DNA from: Toxorhynchites rutilus septentrionalis
Lineage: Eukaryota; Arthropoda; Insecta; Diptera; Culicidae
Assembly: GCF_029784135.1 (NCBI RefSeq)
Contig: NC_073746.1
Coordinates: forward strand, 186,563,983-186,627,982
Direction: 5' to 3'
Length of the DNA: 64,000 bases
Every line of letters starts with the position of its first letter. Position 1 is the first letter of the stretch. Below are positions 54,370 through 64,000 of this stretch, piece by piece. Below the pieces are notes generated by a model that searched no databases, had not been told where the DNA came from, and worked only from the letters and a program-made list of their open reading frames with translations. Both the position numbers and the translations under genes were made by a program.

Positions 54370-55692
54370 GGGTAACACGGGGTGAGTTGGACATACGGGG
54401 TGATTTGGACCACCCCTTCATCTGAAAAAAATATAGGAGGTTATGTCCAAGATACGACCGCATTGTTGACGTAGAACTAGACTGTTGTTTTATAAAAGTC
54501 GCTTGTTTGTACCTTCGGATATTATTCTATAATGCTGTGAAATTTTAGGAACAACTACTCAGCAGAATAATCTCTGAAATGGTTTTTTCATTGTAGCATC
54601 AGTTGACGATAATTGATTGATCTCGCAAAACAATACACTAGCTGATCGTATGTCGCAATTTATGTCATGTCAATGCATTGAAAATTTACCTCGAACGAGG
54701 GAACGGGGGTTCTTTCGTCAAAGAAATTTTCCTTCGACTTGCACTGTGGTCACGCGTATTCTAGAGCCTGCCATTCAAGACGTGTTATTTGGGTTAAGAA
54801 ATCTCAACTAAGTATTAATAAATGACGCTAGTTAATGCATACATTGAGACGGCAAAAGTTCCACAGGGAACGTTAACGCCATTCAAGAAAGAAAGAAGAA
54901 GAAGAAGAAAATGTGAGTTTTCCCATCGTGGCTTCAAGGTATTTCCCGCTGAGTAAACAAACTTATCGTGTATTTTGCAGTAAAGATCTGTTCGCCTACA
55001 GAAGAGGAACAATTTGATGCAGCGAAACTGTCAGTTTGATAACAATAAATGTAATTTTATTTTTTTTCATATTGTGTGGGGTGACATGGACACGTTTCTG
55101 TGAGGTGAATCGGTCCTACAGGTTTGAGGTTTTTCTTTGGTCTAATTGATTCCATATGCCGCCGAATTACAAAAAGGGGATGGGCAGACAACGTTGGAAG
55201 AAAGAGGTGCTTGAAAGAGCAACGCAGGCCATCAAGAACGGAATTTCTTTGACCAAGCATCGAAAGTGTTTGAAAATGTTCGGACAACATTGAAAAGATC
55301 CATGCAGAATTCGTAATGGTCTCAATGCAATTTTGTCGTCAGGAATCTGGTCAAGATACCTGGTATCGATCTCAGAACACTATTACTGATTGTAATATTA
55401 TCGTGAATTACTTTACATAAACATAAGTATGTTTTTTTGATAAAACACACACTGGCCCAAATCACCGCACAGACGGTCCAAATCACCCCGCATCAAATTT
55501 TAATGTCCAAACATATTTTTTTTTATTTTATGATATATTTGGTAATTTGAAGCTTGATATAATGATTAAACATTATTGATTGAGAGAAATCAAGTATAGC
55601 TCAGTATATAATGGGACATTTTTAATTCAGACCGTATTGGTTTGCAAATATTAGGCGATTTGCTTAGGGGTGCGAATTTCCCCCATTTCCCC
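54370..55692 (+). mobile_element. Pogo-like transposon, internally deleted
   Basis: Flanked by TA (54368-54369 and 55693-55694). Ends GGGTAACACGGGGTGAGTT and, inverted, GGGGAAATGGGGGAAATTC are similar. Subterminal CGGGGTGATTTGGAC motifs occur on the left (54399) and inverted on the right (55475). It splits one DD37E transposase, giving firm borders. The only transposase part left is the N-terminal DNA-binding domain at 55156-55293. Confidence 0.7.
55156..55293 (+). pseudogene. Pogo-like transposase N-terminus (CENP-B/psq-type HTH)
   Basis: ATG 55156 opens MPPNYKKGMGRQRWKKEVLE, RATQAIKNGISLTKHRKCLK then a stop. MPxNYxxxxxRxxWxxExxxxAxxAIxxGxS is the start of the psq/CENP-B-type helix-turn-helix of pogo/Tigger transposases, which binds the element ends. 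No DDE domain follows. Confidence 0.68.
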
Positions 55693-55694
55693 TA

Positions 55695-55885
55695 CTTGTT
55701 CATAGTTTGGCCGGTTGCTCCGACCTCCCGGCCCAAGGCGAGCGACAATGAGGCTACCTTGCTGCCGGTCTCCCTCTCCAGTTCCTGCTGCACTTTACGG
55801 TTGCTCTGCACTGTTGGACGATCAGAGCCATTGCCACTACGAACAAAGTATCGAGCGTATTCGTTTCAACGTTTCGCCAAGGCTA
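55695..55885 (-). pseudogene. DD37E-type transposase, N-terminal remnant
   Basis: The minus strand reads RSGNGSDRPTVQSNRKVQQE, LERETGSKVASLSLALGREV then GATGQTMNK, matching the GRP-motif/second-HTH region of Tc1/mariner-type transposases. Continuation into MAKMDIFMRKRQ at 54367 after removal of the pogo-like insert is in frame. Confidence 0.65.
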
Positions 55886-56451
55886 CTGTAAATCAACTGT
55901 AGAGGGCGCCGATGTATTTTTGTAGAAGGCCCAATAAACGTAGGATTTAAGAAAAAAAATGGTTCATTGAATTATATTTTGTAGTTTTTTTCTCATCGCC
56001 ATCCGAAATTTGTCAATTTTTTAATGCATTCGTGAAAAGTGACTTCATTGTTGAAGCAAACTATTGTGAAGCCATAAAAAGTTTTAGGAAAATAATAATA
56101 AATCGTATCTCGGACATTATTTATGTAGCGAAAGGTATTTTAAGGACTTGCGACATGCATTGATTAAGTTCCAACATTCCAACAATCATACGGAAAGTTT
56201 AGCCAAGACACTGTTATGCGTTACGATTTTGTCGCTCGAGACATATCATTTTGTAGCGCAACACAACATTCACACGCAGGTAATTTGTGTGAGATGAACA
56301 ATTAATAACTATTGTTTCGCGGTGCCACATTGAGTTATATCAAGTCTCTTCACAAATTGAACTCCGAGTGGAACAGTCAACGTTAAGGAATAGTTTCCTT
56401 AATAGTCAATTTATTCTCGGTTATAAATTGACGTGGGTGATAGTAGCAGAC
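55886..56451. other. No feature recognised
   Basis: AT-rich DNA without repeat partner or ORF. Confidence 0.4.
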
Positions 56452-56455
56452 TTAA

Positions 56456-57605
56456 CCCATTTTAGGCCAAGCGTTCGAAAAATCGAACAGCAACTTTGAT
56501 AATTTTTCATGTCTTTGGAAAGCTACCATATGGTAATGTTATTGTACCAAAAGATAGCTTAATTTATTAGCTACCACTTACTATCAAGTTCACTCATTTT
56601 TGTATAACTTTATTGGGCAATAAATTCGATTTAAAGCAGGTATGTTTGGAACGTGTTTTTAATTTCAATTAAAACCCAAATAAAATACAAAATTATGTGA
56701 ACTTTTCTAATGTATTACTTTTCTAAAAGAACATACTTTGCAATATGGGTCGAAAATCATTCGATTGAACCTCATACAGGAAAATAACAACCGGTAAAAT
56801 TGAGTGTTCGAAAAATCGAACGTTGGCCATAACGAAAATTTTTTCTAATGAATTAACACCAACACATCTAACCTCTGCAGCGCGTTTTGATTCATTTACG
56901 GTTCATAATATTTACTTATTCAGTAAATATTATTCAAAATCTGTATGATTTTTTGTCCGTTATAGCCTTAGGTAATGGTGGCCCGTAGAATTTCGTGTGT
57001 AGAGGAGCTGAAGGAAATGATCAGTACGTATAACGAGAATTTTAATGAGATTACTGGTGTGAATATTCTTTCGCTGGACCGAATAACCACCCAATCCTCG
57101 ATTCCATTGTTTTTTCGCATCATTTTGGTACTTTGCAGGTATTGGACAATGTTTTTTCGGGAAATGGATAATTAGAAAGAAATAATTCTTAAGCATAGAC
57201 ATTTGTCCACGGCCAACAATAAATACAACATATGCCTGCCAGTAATAAGTTGAAGTTACATGAAATAAAAAATGTCACATCTCATCTTAGGAGAATTAAC
57301 TTAGGTTTATACTTAGAGACCTTCATCCTCCTGTGCTCGTTCGTTCGTGAATATAAAATTGATGCCTTTATGAATACCGTATATTTGCTAATTGAACTGA
57401 TTTTCAGTTCGCAGTATGTTTGTGCTTGCAAAAAAAGTTTGCGGGTTTCGGCCAATGTTCGATTTTTCGAACAGTCATTTCCCGGAAAATGGAAAATGGG
57501 AAAAAAATAATTCTTGAACATTGGGGTTTCTTTAGCATCAATAATCCAAATTACACCAATGGCTTTCGTCAAAAAAATATTTTTTACAGCTTGGTCGTTA
57601 ATGGG
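56456..57605. mobile_element. 1150-bp TTAA element with GTTCGAAAAATCGAAC motifs
   Basis: Flanked by TTAA (56452-56455 and 57606-57609). Ends CCCATTTTAGGCCAAGCGTT and, inverted, CCCATTAACGACCAAGCTGT share 14 of 20 positions. GTTCGAAAAATCGAAC occurs at 56473-56488 and 56816-56831, and inverted at 57457-57472. An internal tandem pair (57130-57195 and 57447-57525) is present. A 66-codon ORF at 56975 (MVARRISCVEELKEMISTYN) might be transposase-derived but is not recognisable. Probably piggyBac-related. Confidence 0.55.
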
Positions 57606-59464
57606 TTAAAAAGTAAGTCAAAGTTATTATTTACGCGTAGCAGATTCTAAATTCTAAATTTTAGTTTAGAAAAGTGATCCACGCATCATTTTTTTTTTTT
57701 TTTGTAAAGAGTTGATATGCGATTGATCGAAAAAACTCAGGTAGGCTGTAATTGGTCAATTTAATTATACAACCATGCAGATCTGTTATGTTTGTTTGAA
57801 GGCTATAACCTTCAAACGAAGGTTTTTTCTTTTGGTTCTATTTTTCTCTGGTGTTACCAGATAGATTTCCACGTGTAAGTGACTGACACGTTATGAAGAC
57901 CACATGCGAAGTGTGCAGTCTGAGCGCAATCTAGCGTGCGTGACGCTTACGTATTTCGCTTAGCGATTTCCAACGAACCAACGCTCGACAGTCACCGTTT
58001 TCACCACGTGTTTGGAGTATCGTCCGTAGGGGAGCAAAGCCATCATCCCTGAGTCAGTGGACACAGCCACTCGGTAATCAGCTGATTCTTGCTGATTCAT
58101 TATGTTTGTCCGTAGAGGTCCCAGTCAAAAGCCCTGAGTCAGTGAACAACTCTTTCGATAGTTGTTCATCGGGTCGTCGCCTATCCAGGAATACCAGAAA
58201 AAACCGTAACCTGAAAAGTTCGTGCTCACGTGCTCACCGTCAGCACCCCACATTGTGACGTAAACGCCTAACCAACAGGAAGTGACCATTCGTCATCGAC
58301 CATGACCATCATGATGCCTAAAACCAACGCCACCTGGTTGTCAGCAGTAAAGAAAGGTTAGCCTTAATTGAATTTGTTCGTCCTTATATTCTATGCACAC
58401 ATATTTCGATTATATATGAACTATTGAAATCCATTGAATTAAATTGTTGAAGATAACTTTTGAGTAGTTTAGAGGTGCGATTTGTTTAGACATTTGAGTT
58501 CTCTTCGAGGGTCGATGGCGCTTAAGCAGAGTAGTATAGCTCGACAGTTATTTCTAGAGAAAGCCTGTCTTCGACAAAGTGATTACATATGATATAGCGC
58601 TCATTTTTATGTTATCAAAAATAGGGTGACCAAAATTGTCGATGAAATAAAAATATAACTTTTTTAACTTTATAGATAGAGGTAAACATAGTTCTACAAT
58701 GTTATAGCCCCAGTTATTTGAGACATTTCTGTAGGACAATTTTTTTTGTCTATCTCTTTAAATAACCGATGTAGCTCTTTTTATAAATTGCGTTAGGGTC
58801 ACCATGACAAAAACTGATTTTCGCTCTAATTTTTATATTTCAAGTTCTACTTGCAAGCTGTCTTCGGCCCTCTAATACAAACATTTTGCGATACAGAACA
58901 TGTCAATATCTCAACTCTACTCAAAATTATTGATATTTCTTCCAAAAAAATATGCTCTCTTCATTCGGTTGTTATTCGTTCTGTGGCAAACATAAAAAAA
59001 TATTTATTAAAAATGCAAAATTCACTCTACATAATGTGTGATTTTCAAAACTATGTTATTTTTTGTATTTGAGTAAATTGAAATCAATATCATGAGTTTT
59101 TGAGTGAAAAACCATCAATAACTTTGAGTAAGATTATGCTTGATATGCTATAAAAGCCGTATAAAGACAATTTTATTGTTACGTGACAACTTTTGTGAAT
59201 CCTGTTTGTCACAAAATAAATGCCGATATTTGCAAGATTTTCGTAAATTTTCCAAAAAACTAAATGTACTGGAATTCGTTTATCTATCGTTGACAAATTA
59301 TAGTTCATTTGTTTGTCCTAAAATGGGGCTGAAAATAGTACATTAAGGTTCAAGAGTCGAGGACCGAAACATGTCAGGTGTTGTCAAGCCATGAAAGTAT
59401 TTGACTGATAACACGCAAGTTTAACTGTAAAATACTGAATAAACAAAATCAATCTATTTAATAC
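57606..59464. other. Unclassified; GC-richer block at 57850-58370
   Basis: The block at 57850-58370 contains a near-duplicate CCCTGAGTCAGTG(G/A)ACA at 58049 and 58130, an AP-1-type TGAGTCA in each. Near its end ATGACCATCATGATGCC precedes AAGAAAGGTTAGCC, which could be a short first exon with donor, or LTR-like sequence. Nothing decisive. 58380-59460 is AT-rich without features. Confidence 0.3.
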
Positions 59465-60541
59465 CAGAATGCAACATTTACCCGAATACAACTTTTACCC
59501 GAATGTAACGATTACCTGAATGAAAATTTCGACAAATCAGATTATGAGTTTTATCGATTCTCCTGTTGGTAAATAAGATTAAATCGAAACATCATGAGAG
59601 AGCAACAAAAATGCGAAGTAAAATTAAAAATTGTAATAAGGAAATGTGAAATGATGCTAAAGGCTTCGCTGTGTCATTTTTGAAAATTAGTGGTTAGATA
59701 ATGACCATGCCGTATTTTTCCTTTCCGTATACCCTCTGAGGTTTAGAAATCATTTAGAATTGAACACGGGCTATGGAAAATTTCGTAAATGAAGAAGGTA
59801 GTTATAACAACAAAATATTAAAGCATAAATGCCTTGAAAATGTAAAAAGGATCGGTAGGAAAACAATGGCACTTTAGTCGGAAGCGGCGGTTTCTCGCAA
59901 GCAAACAATTGTTCCATCGATTGCCCGGTTGGTTTAAAACATAGGAGACGATCCTTTAGTTATGTCCGATCGAGCGTTAGCTGACGTTGAGTTTTATGAT
60001 AGGAAATCGCTGACCGACTGAGACTGATACTTACAAAATAAAAATATTAAAATATATATGGTTTGTTTCCGGATATTTTACAAAATATGACTACTTTCAG
60101 GTCGAATTGACAAATTTCTGTGAATATAAGAAGTATCTTTGGGAGCTGGGGCCGACACTGATATTGTGCAAACGCTCTTGATGTGGGCTGAATGGAAAGC
60201 GCAGCAAGAACAATTCGGGGTTCAACATGTTATTTCGTTTTTTTTTTATAGATTTCAATATTTCATTCTATGAATAGTTTAATTAATATAAAGATGAAAC
60301 TATACATCTTTTTCATAACTTTGAAAAATATAGTACGCAACACCACTCTCTCTTTTTCGTTTTTGCTCTTCCCACGCAATAACGCAATATACGATTTGTT
60401 GATACCAGTTAATATAAGAAAGTGATCATTATAATAACGCTTATCAGGATTCAATATAAAAATACCTTCTATTCAAATAGAGCTGTAAATAGTACATTTG
60501 GGTAAATGTTACTTTCGGGCAGATGTTTCATTCGGGTACTT
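59465..60541. mobile_element. Element with terminal iterated ACCCGAATG motifs
   Basis: The left end has TTTACCCGAATACAACTTTT, ACCCGAATGTAAC and ACCTGAATG (59475-59524). The right end has the same motif inverted (GGGTAAATGTTAC, TTCGGGCAG, CATTCGGGTAC; 60499-60541). The inverted, iterated ends define a ~1.08-kb element. Inside, 59879-60020 reads SRKQTIVPSIARLV and NIGDDPLVMSDRALADVEFY with stops between, which looks coding-derived but is unidentified. Confidence 0.5.
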
Positions 60542-63425
60542 GTCGGTTCATTTCATGCTTTTGTTTTTCCAAACGAGAAATGATTTTAAAATATCCGTTT
60601 TGTCCCAATACACAAATTGTGTATCACCGCTGGTAAAAATTATGAAAACAAATCGTGAGAAAACGAACATTCATACCTGCCAGCTCTGCAGAACTGCAAT
60701 CTTTTCGAAAAATTATATCAAATAATACTCCAGTGACTACCCATCATTCTGTTAAATCAGGTTACTAAACGAAAAAACACTACACCAATTTCGGAAACCT
60801 TGTTCTGATGTTCCCAAATGTAAATTGAGCTCACAACTTGACGTAAACAGAGATATATTTATTTCATTAGTGGTTAATTTTGAGTGAACAAGATAAGGTT
60901 TTTCATCGTATCCCTCAAGATTTGTTTCATCTGTGTGTTCCGAAAAGAAATAATCAAGATGTCTATCTCGTGGAGCAGCGCAAATTATTCTCACCTGGTT
61001 TCTGCCTGGCAAAGCTTATATTAAAATCCCTACCAGTGTTTATCATTGGTTGGTTAAACGATTCGAGAGATATCCGAATGCCATTTTTTGTGCACAGTGC
61101 AAAAGTTTTTGGTTCGCAAATCGCCGTTCTGTTTGAAAACAAGAATGGTTACATTACTTTTCCGTTTCATAATACATACACACGTATACCGTTTTGCCCA
61201 CCCAAGTTCCAAAAACTGGTAAACATGAAAAAAAAATCGTGGTAAGTGAATAACGTGCTGAATGATAAGAAGAAATAACAGAGCGCAAACTTGTAAATTT
61301 TAGCACCACATGCCAGAGGCAGGATACCATCAGCCATGTATTACGAAACTACGAATCCATGAGGCATCCATAGGCATGGTTGAGTCGAGGTATGCTTTCT
61401 CATTACACCCCCTGGAGATACTGGTTGTAACTGAGAGCCTTGAGAGCCGAGCTTCCGCAGGTATGCGCGACATTGAGGGAAACGAAGCGAAAAAATGCGA
61501 TGATCAACATGATTTATGCACATGTGATTTTTGAAGCACCAACGGTAGTATCGTCATACAACTATGGCCAGGTCGTGTTGAGAATTCCGACAGGAGCAAA
61601 AGTGTCTAACAAACAGAGAAAAAGAGAAGAAGCCTCAGAAGGCCGAAGCGCGAAATGTAAATTACGGTGCGGTGGCCTGTGGAAATTCTTTCAGCGAAAC
61701 TTTTTTATCTTCTTCACGCATTATCTCTCCCGCATAGCGTGTAACGTGGAAGCTAAGCCGTTAATCATAATGTCATCAGGATATGAGATTGTACATTTAC
61801 CTGTTCTGTTGTTAGGACTGTATTATGAAGGGTGGTATACTCGGGGGATGGGAAAAGTGAAGAGCGTGTATTGCGAGCTGCTCTACGCACAGCACATAGC
61901 AAATATCTATATAAAACTATTTTCAAAATAGGCTTAAACTCCATTTGTAAGCACATCCATTCAATTAACTCAATCATTTTAGGGTGAACGTTTCACAAAT
62001 GCTTTTCATAACATAACGCGTAATTCGCATAAACTTCAATTTATATGATGTTCATTTTTTCTGACGCATTTTGCTATATATTTTTTCAATAGTATTAACG
62101 CTAAAATAGAAAATAAAATTATTCCAAAGTTTTCGTTATGGCTGTCATTCTTCTCTTCTAGGACTGGAACGAGAAGGAAGATAAGTGCTCTTTTTTGGAC
62201 GGTCTGGATTTACTCATGCTCGAAAAAACGTTTAAAATGTGTTTCTAGTGCTTTTATACGAATCTGCAGAACCGATTTTATTTTCATTTCGGCTTCGCTC
62301 AAAATTGCACCACAGGAATAGCAACAACGAGATATGTCGTTGACTGCTCAGCTACTAGAAAATGCTTTGAAGTCATGTCTCAACAGGACAACGTGCGCTT
62401 TGAAACCCTGGAGGAAACACGAAAGACAGATTAGAGCTCGGGAATCGCTCGTCCTATATGCATCAACATAGTCGCCTCGGTAGAGCTACTCAGTATGAAT
62501 TTCACGAACAATCAATTCTCGTATATGCAACACGTCGACCATGTTTATGTATCAAAATCTGCATACACACAATGTTGTGATGCAGTGAAAAATACAAGAG
62601 AAAGGGCAGGAAGTGAACAAGGCACGCAAAAACGTTTCAAACATTTTGCTGTACATCATGCAATGATGATGGTGTCCAACAATTTCCTCATTTTTTCCAT
62701 TTTTTTTTTTTGCCCCTACTCAAACACTTTGAGTTTAACGCGGAATTCAAAGACTTCTAGTTAACGTGCTTCTCCGTTTGGCAGGTAGTTTGTGATATTT
62801 CATTGGTGTTTGCTTGTTCAGAGTTTAGAAAAACGAAGCGAAAATGTACACATGTGAATTGGTTCCAATAAAATATATTGAAATGAACGTCAAGTTCACA
62901 ACGGAATGTAAATATTTTTGGGTCTTAATTTCCACATAAAATGTTGAAGGACCCTACTCCAAAATAAGCAATGAATAAGCCATGGCTGTCTACATCTTGA
63001 AAGAATATTCATTCCTTTGAAGAAAAATCTACCGATAATACAGCATTTTAAATAAACCACAACAAGCATTATCATCTTACGCCTGACTTCCCGTAGTATC
63101 TGGGGATTCTCAAATGAAGCTCGTGAAGAAATAAATCTCAATGATATTCCGTTGCAATATTCTCCATTGAGCGTACAAGATGAACAGCGAGTGTTCTCGA
63201 TTTTTTTTCACTGTATATACTCGAGTCAAAAAATTGTCTTTAATTGTTTTACATACATATTTTTATTTTATTTTTTGATTATAAAACAATAATTTTATTT
63301 TTGATTCATCGTCTTAAAGTAAAAAAAAACCTTTCTTACATTCATAAAAACCCAAATTCTTTCAGGAGGTGATTATATGAAAGATCTAAATTAATGGATT
63401 CGAATAACATTTTGGAAGTAAAAAA
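60542..63425. other. No gene supported
   Basis: ORFs at 60880-61245 (121 codons) and 61440-61931 (163 codons) have no recognisable domain, biased composition or splice context. No repeat partners in the window. Confidence 0.35.
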
Positions 63426-64000
63426 TTGATGGGTCTGAGCCTAGGGGTGCGGACGGGATCTTGACATAGGACTGTGATTGTGTGTAGTAATTGCATTTAA
63501 ATTGAGTTTTTCATTGTAAAAAATCTGTATTCTTTCTCTTTTGATACATCAAATGGATGCCCTGGAGAAACCGTTTCCTGTATGTACTAGTATCCTTTAA
63601 ACGGGTTAGATGACATAACGTGGTAGAATTCGGTACCGCATTCTATTCAAAAATGTACACAAAAATACCATTAAAGCCATTACTACCCTTTTCTTCTGTT
63701 TATTTAATCATGCAGAAGAAAACAAAGAGTCATCATATATCATTTTTAAACACAAGTCTAAATAGTTAAGACCTACAGAAATATAAACCTGAGACAAATC
63801 AATCTATGACTACAAACATATATTATAGATAAAAATAGCATTATCTCCTCCGTTACCACGTTGTCCGGGACATTGTTTGTGACAACTTTATAGCCCTGTA
63901 AGATCGCGACTACTCAAGCTATCATAATCTGATTTACGTGGGTATACCCTTTCGATCTTCTAAATCAGCAGCCATTTAAATTCATTTATTGTATTTTCAC
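63426..64000 (+). mobile_element. Second copy of the element 7 family, running off the window
   Basis: Starts TTGATGGGTCTGAGCC after AAAAA and matches 29493 onward in direct orientation. Shared landmarks are GTGTAGTAATTGCATTT, CTCTTTTGATRCATCAAATG, AACGTGGTAGAA, and CGACTACTCAAGCTATCATA at 63907 (30092 in the other copy). Relative to it, 29493-30548 has about 170 bp extra between 29900 and 30086. The hairpin end would lie beyond the window. Confidence 0.8.

Noticed and set aside
61440..61931. 163-codon ORF as a gene
   Set aside because: No domain, no splice or promoter context, and composition is like the surrounding AT-rich DNA; chance ORF is likely.

Overview
This window looks like repeat-rich, intergenic or intronic DNA of an insect, most likely a mosquito (Culicidae). 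The evidence is the AT-rich background, the dense non-LTR retrotransposons with mosquito-like architectures (R1-type, R4/R2-type with a restriction-like endonuclease, RNase H-bearing I-type, Jockey-type, CR1-like), and many mariner, Tc1, DD37E, pogo and TTAA (piggyBac-like) remnants. The species cannot be fixed from the sequence. There is no prokaryotic operon, rRNA gene or CRISPR array.

Layout. 1-3630: a CR1-like ORF1 (minus strand) split by a 2.6-kb hairpin-ended element that carries two decayed histone H2A gene copies. 4426-9318: a 5'-truncated R1-clade LINE with ORF1, ORF2 and a 3' region of ~80-bp repeats. 9319-17384: three head-to-tail copies of an R4/R2-like LINE, the third with an apparently intact 1220-aa ORF. 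17385-22480: mostly unclassifiable AT-rich DNA with one candidate host exon. 22490-25590: hairpin-ended elements, a TTAA MITE, a mariner and an inverted pair of Tc1 transposase fragments. 25911-31124: one Jockey-type LINE on the minus strand, broken by an LTR-like insert, simple repeats and a nested pair of hairpin-ended elements. 31478-33724: an antisense I-type LINE carrying three later insertions. 36480-44080: fragments of LINEs and mariner, plus a TSD-flanked 5'-truncated I-type copy inside a Jockey-type remnant. 44958-45093: a well-delimited candidate host exon on the minus strand. 47627-53403: a nearly full-length I-type LINE with one frameshift in ORF2. 53989-57605: a hairpin-element end, a DD37E transposase split by a pogo-like element, and a TTAA element. 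57606-64000: little that can be classified, apart from an element with terminal iterated motifs and a second copy of the 29.5-kb repeat family.

How the parts relate. Nearly all recognisable coding sequence is transposon-encoded. Probably only the R4-like copy C and the R1-type ORF2 are uninterrupted. Nesting gives a relative chronology: the CR1-like, Jockey and antisense I-type copies are old and repeatedly hit, whereas the R4-like array and the 47.6-53.4-kb LINE with its 41.2-kb sibling are young (near-identical copies). The two exon candidates at ~20.4 and ~45.0 kb are on the same strand, so part of the window may be a large intron of a minus-strand host gene. The most unusual signal is a family of elements that begin with a 16-bp hairpin (GACGTAGGACTACGTC) and end with a second, differently spelled hairpin of about 9-bp arms. 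They sit in T/A tracts, and one of them carries the histone H2A pieces.
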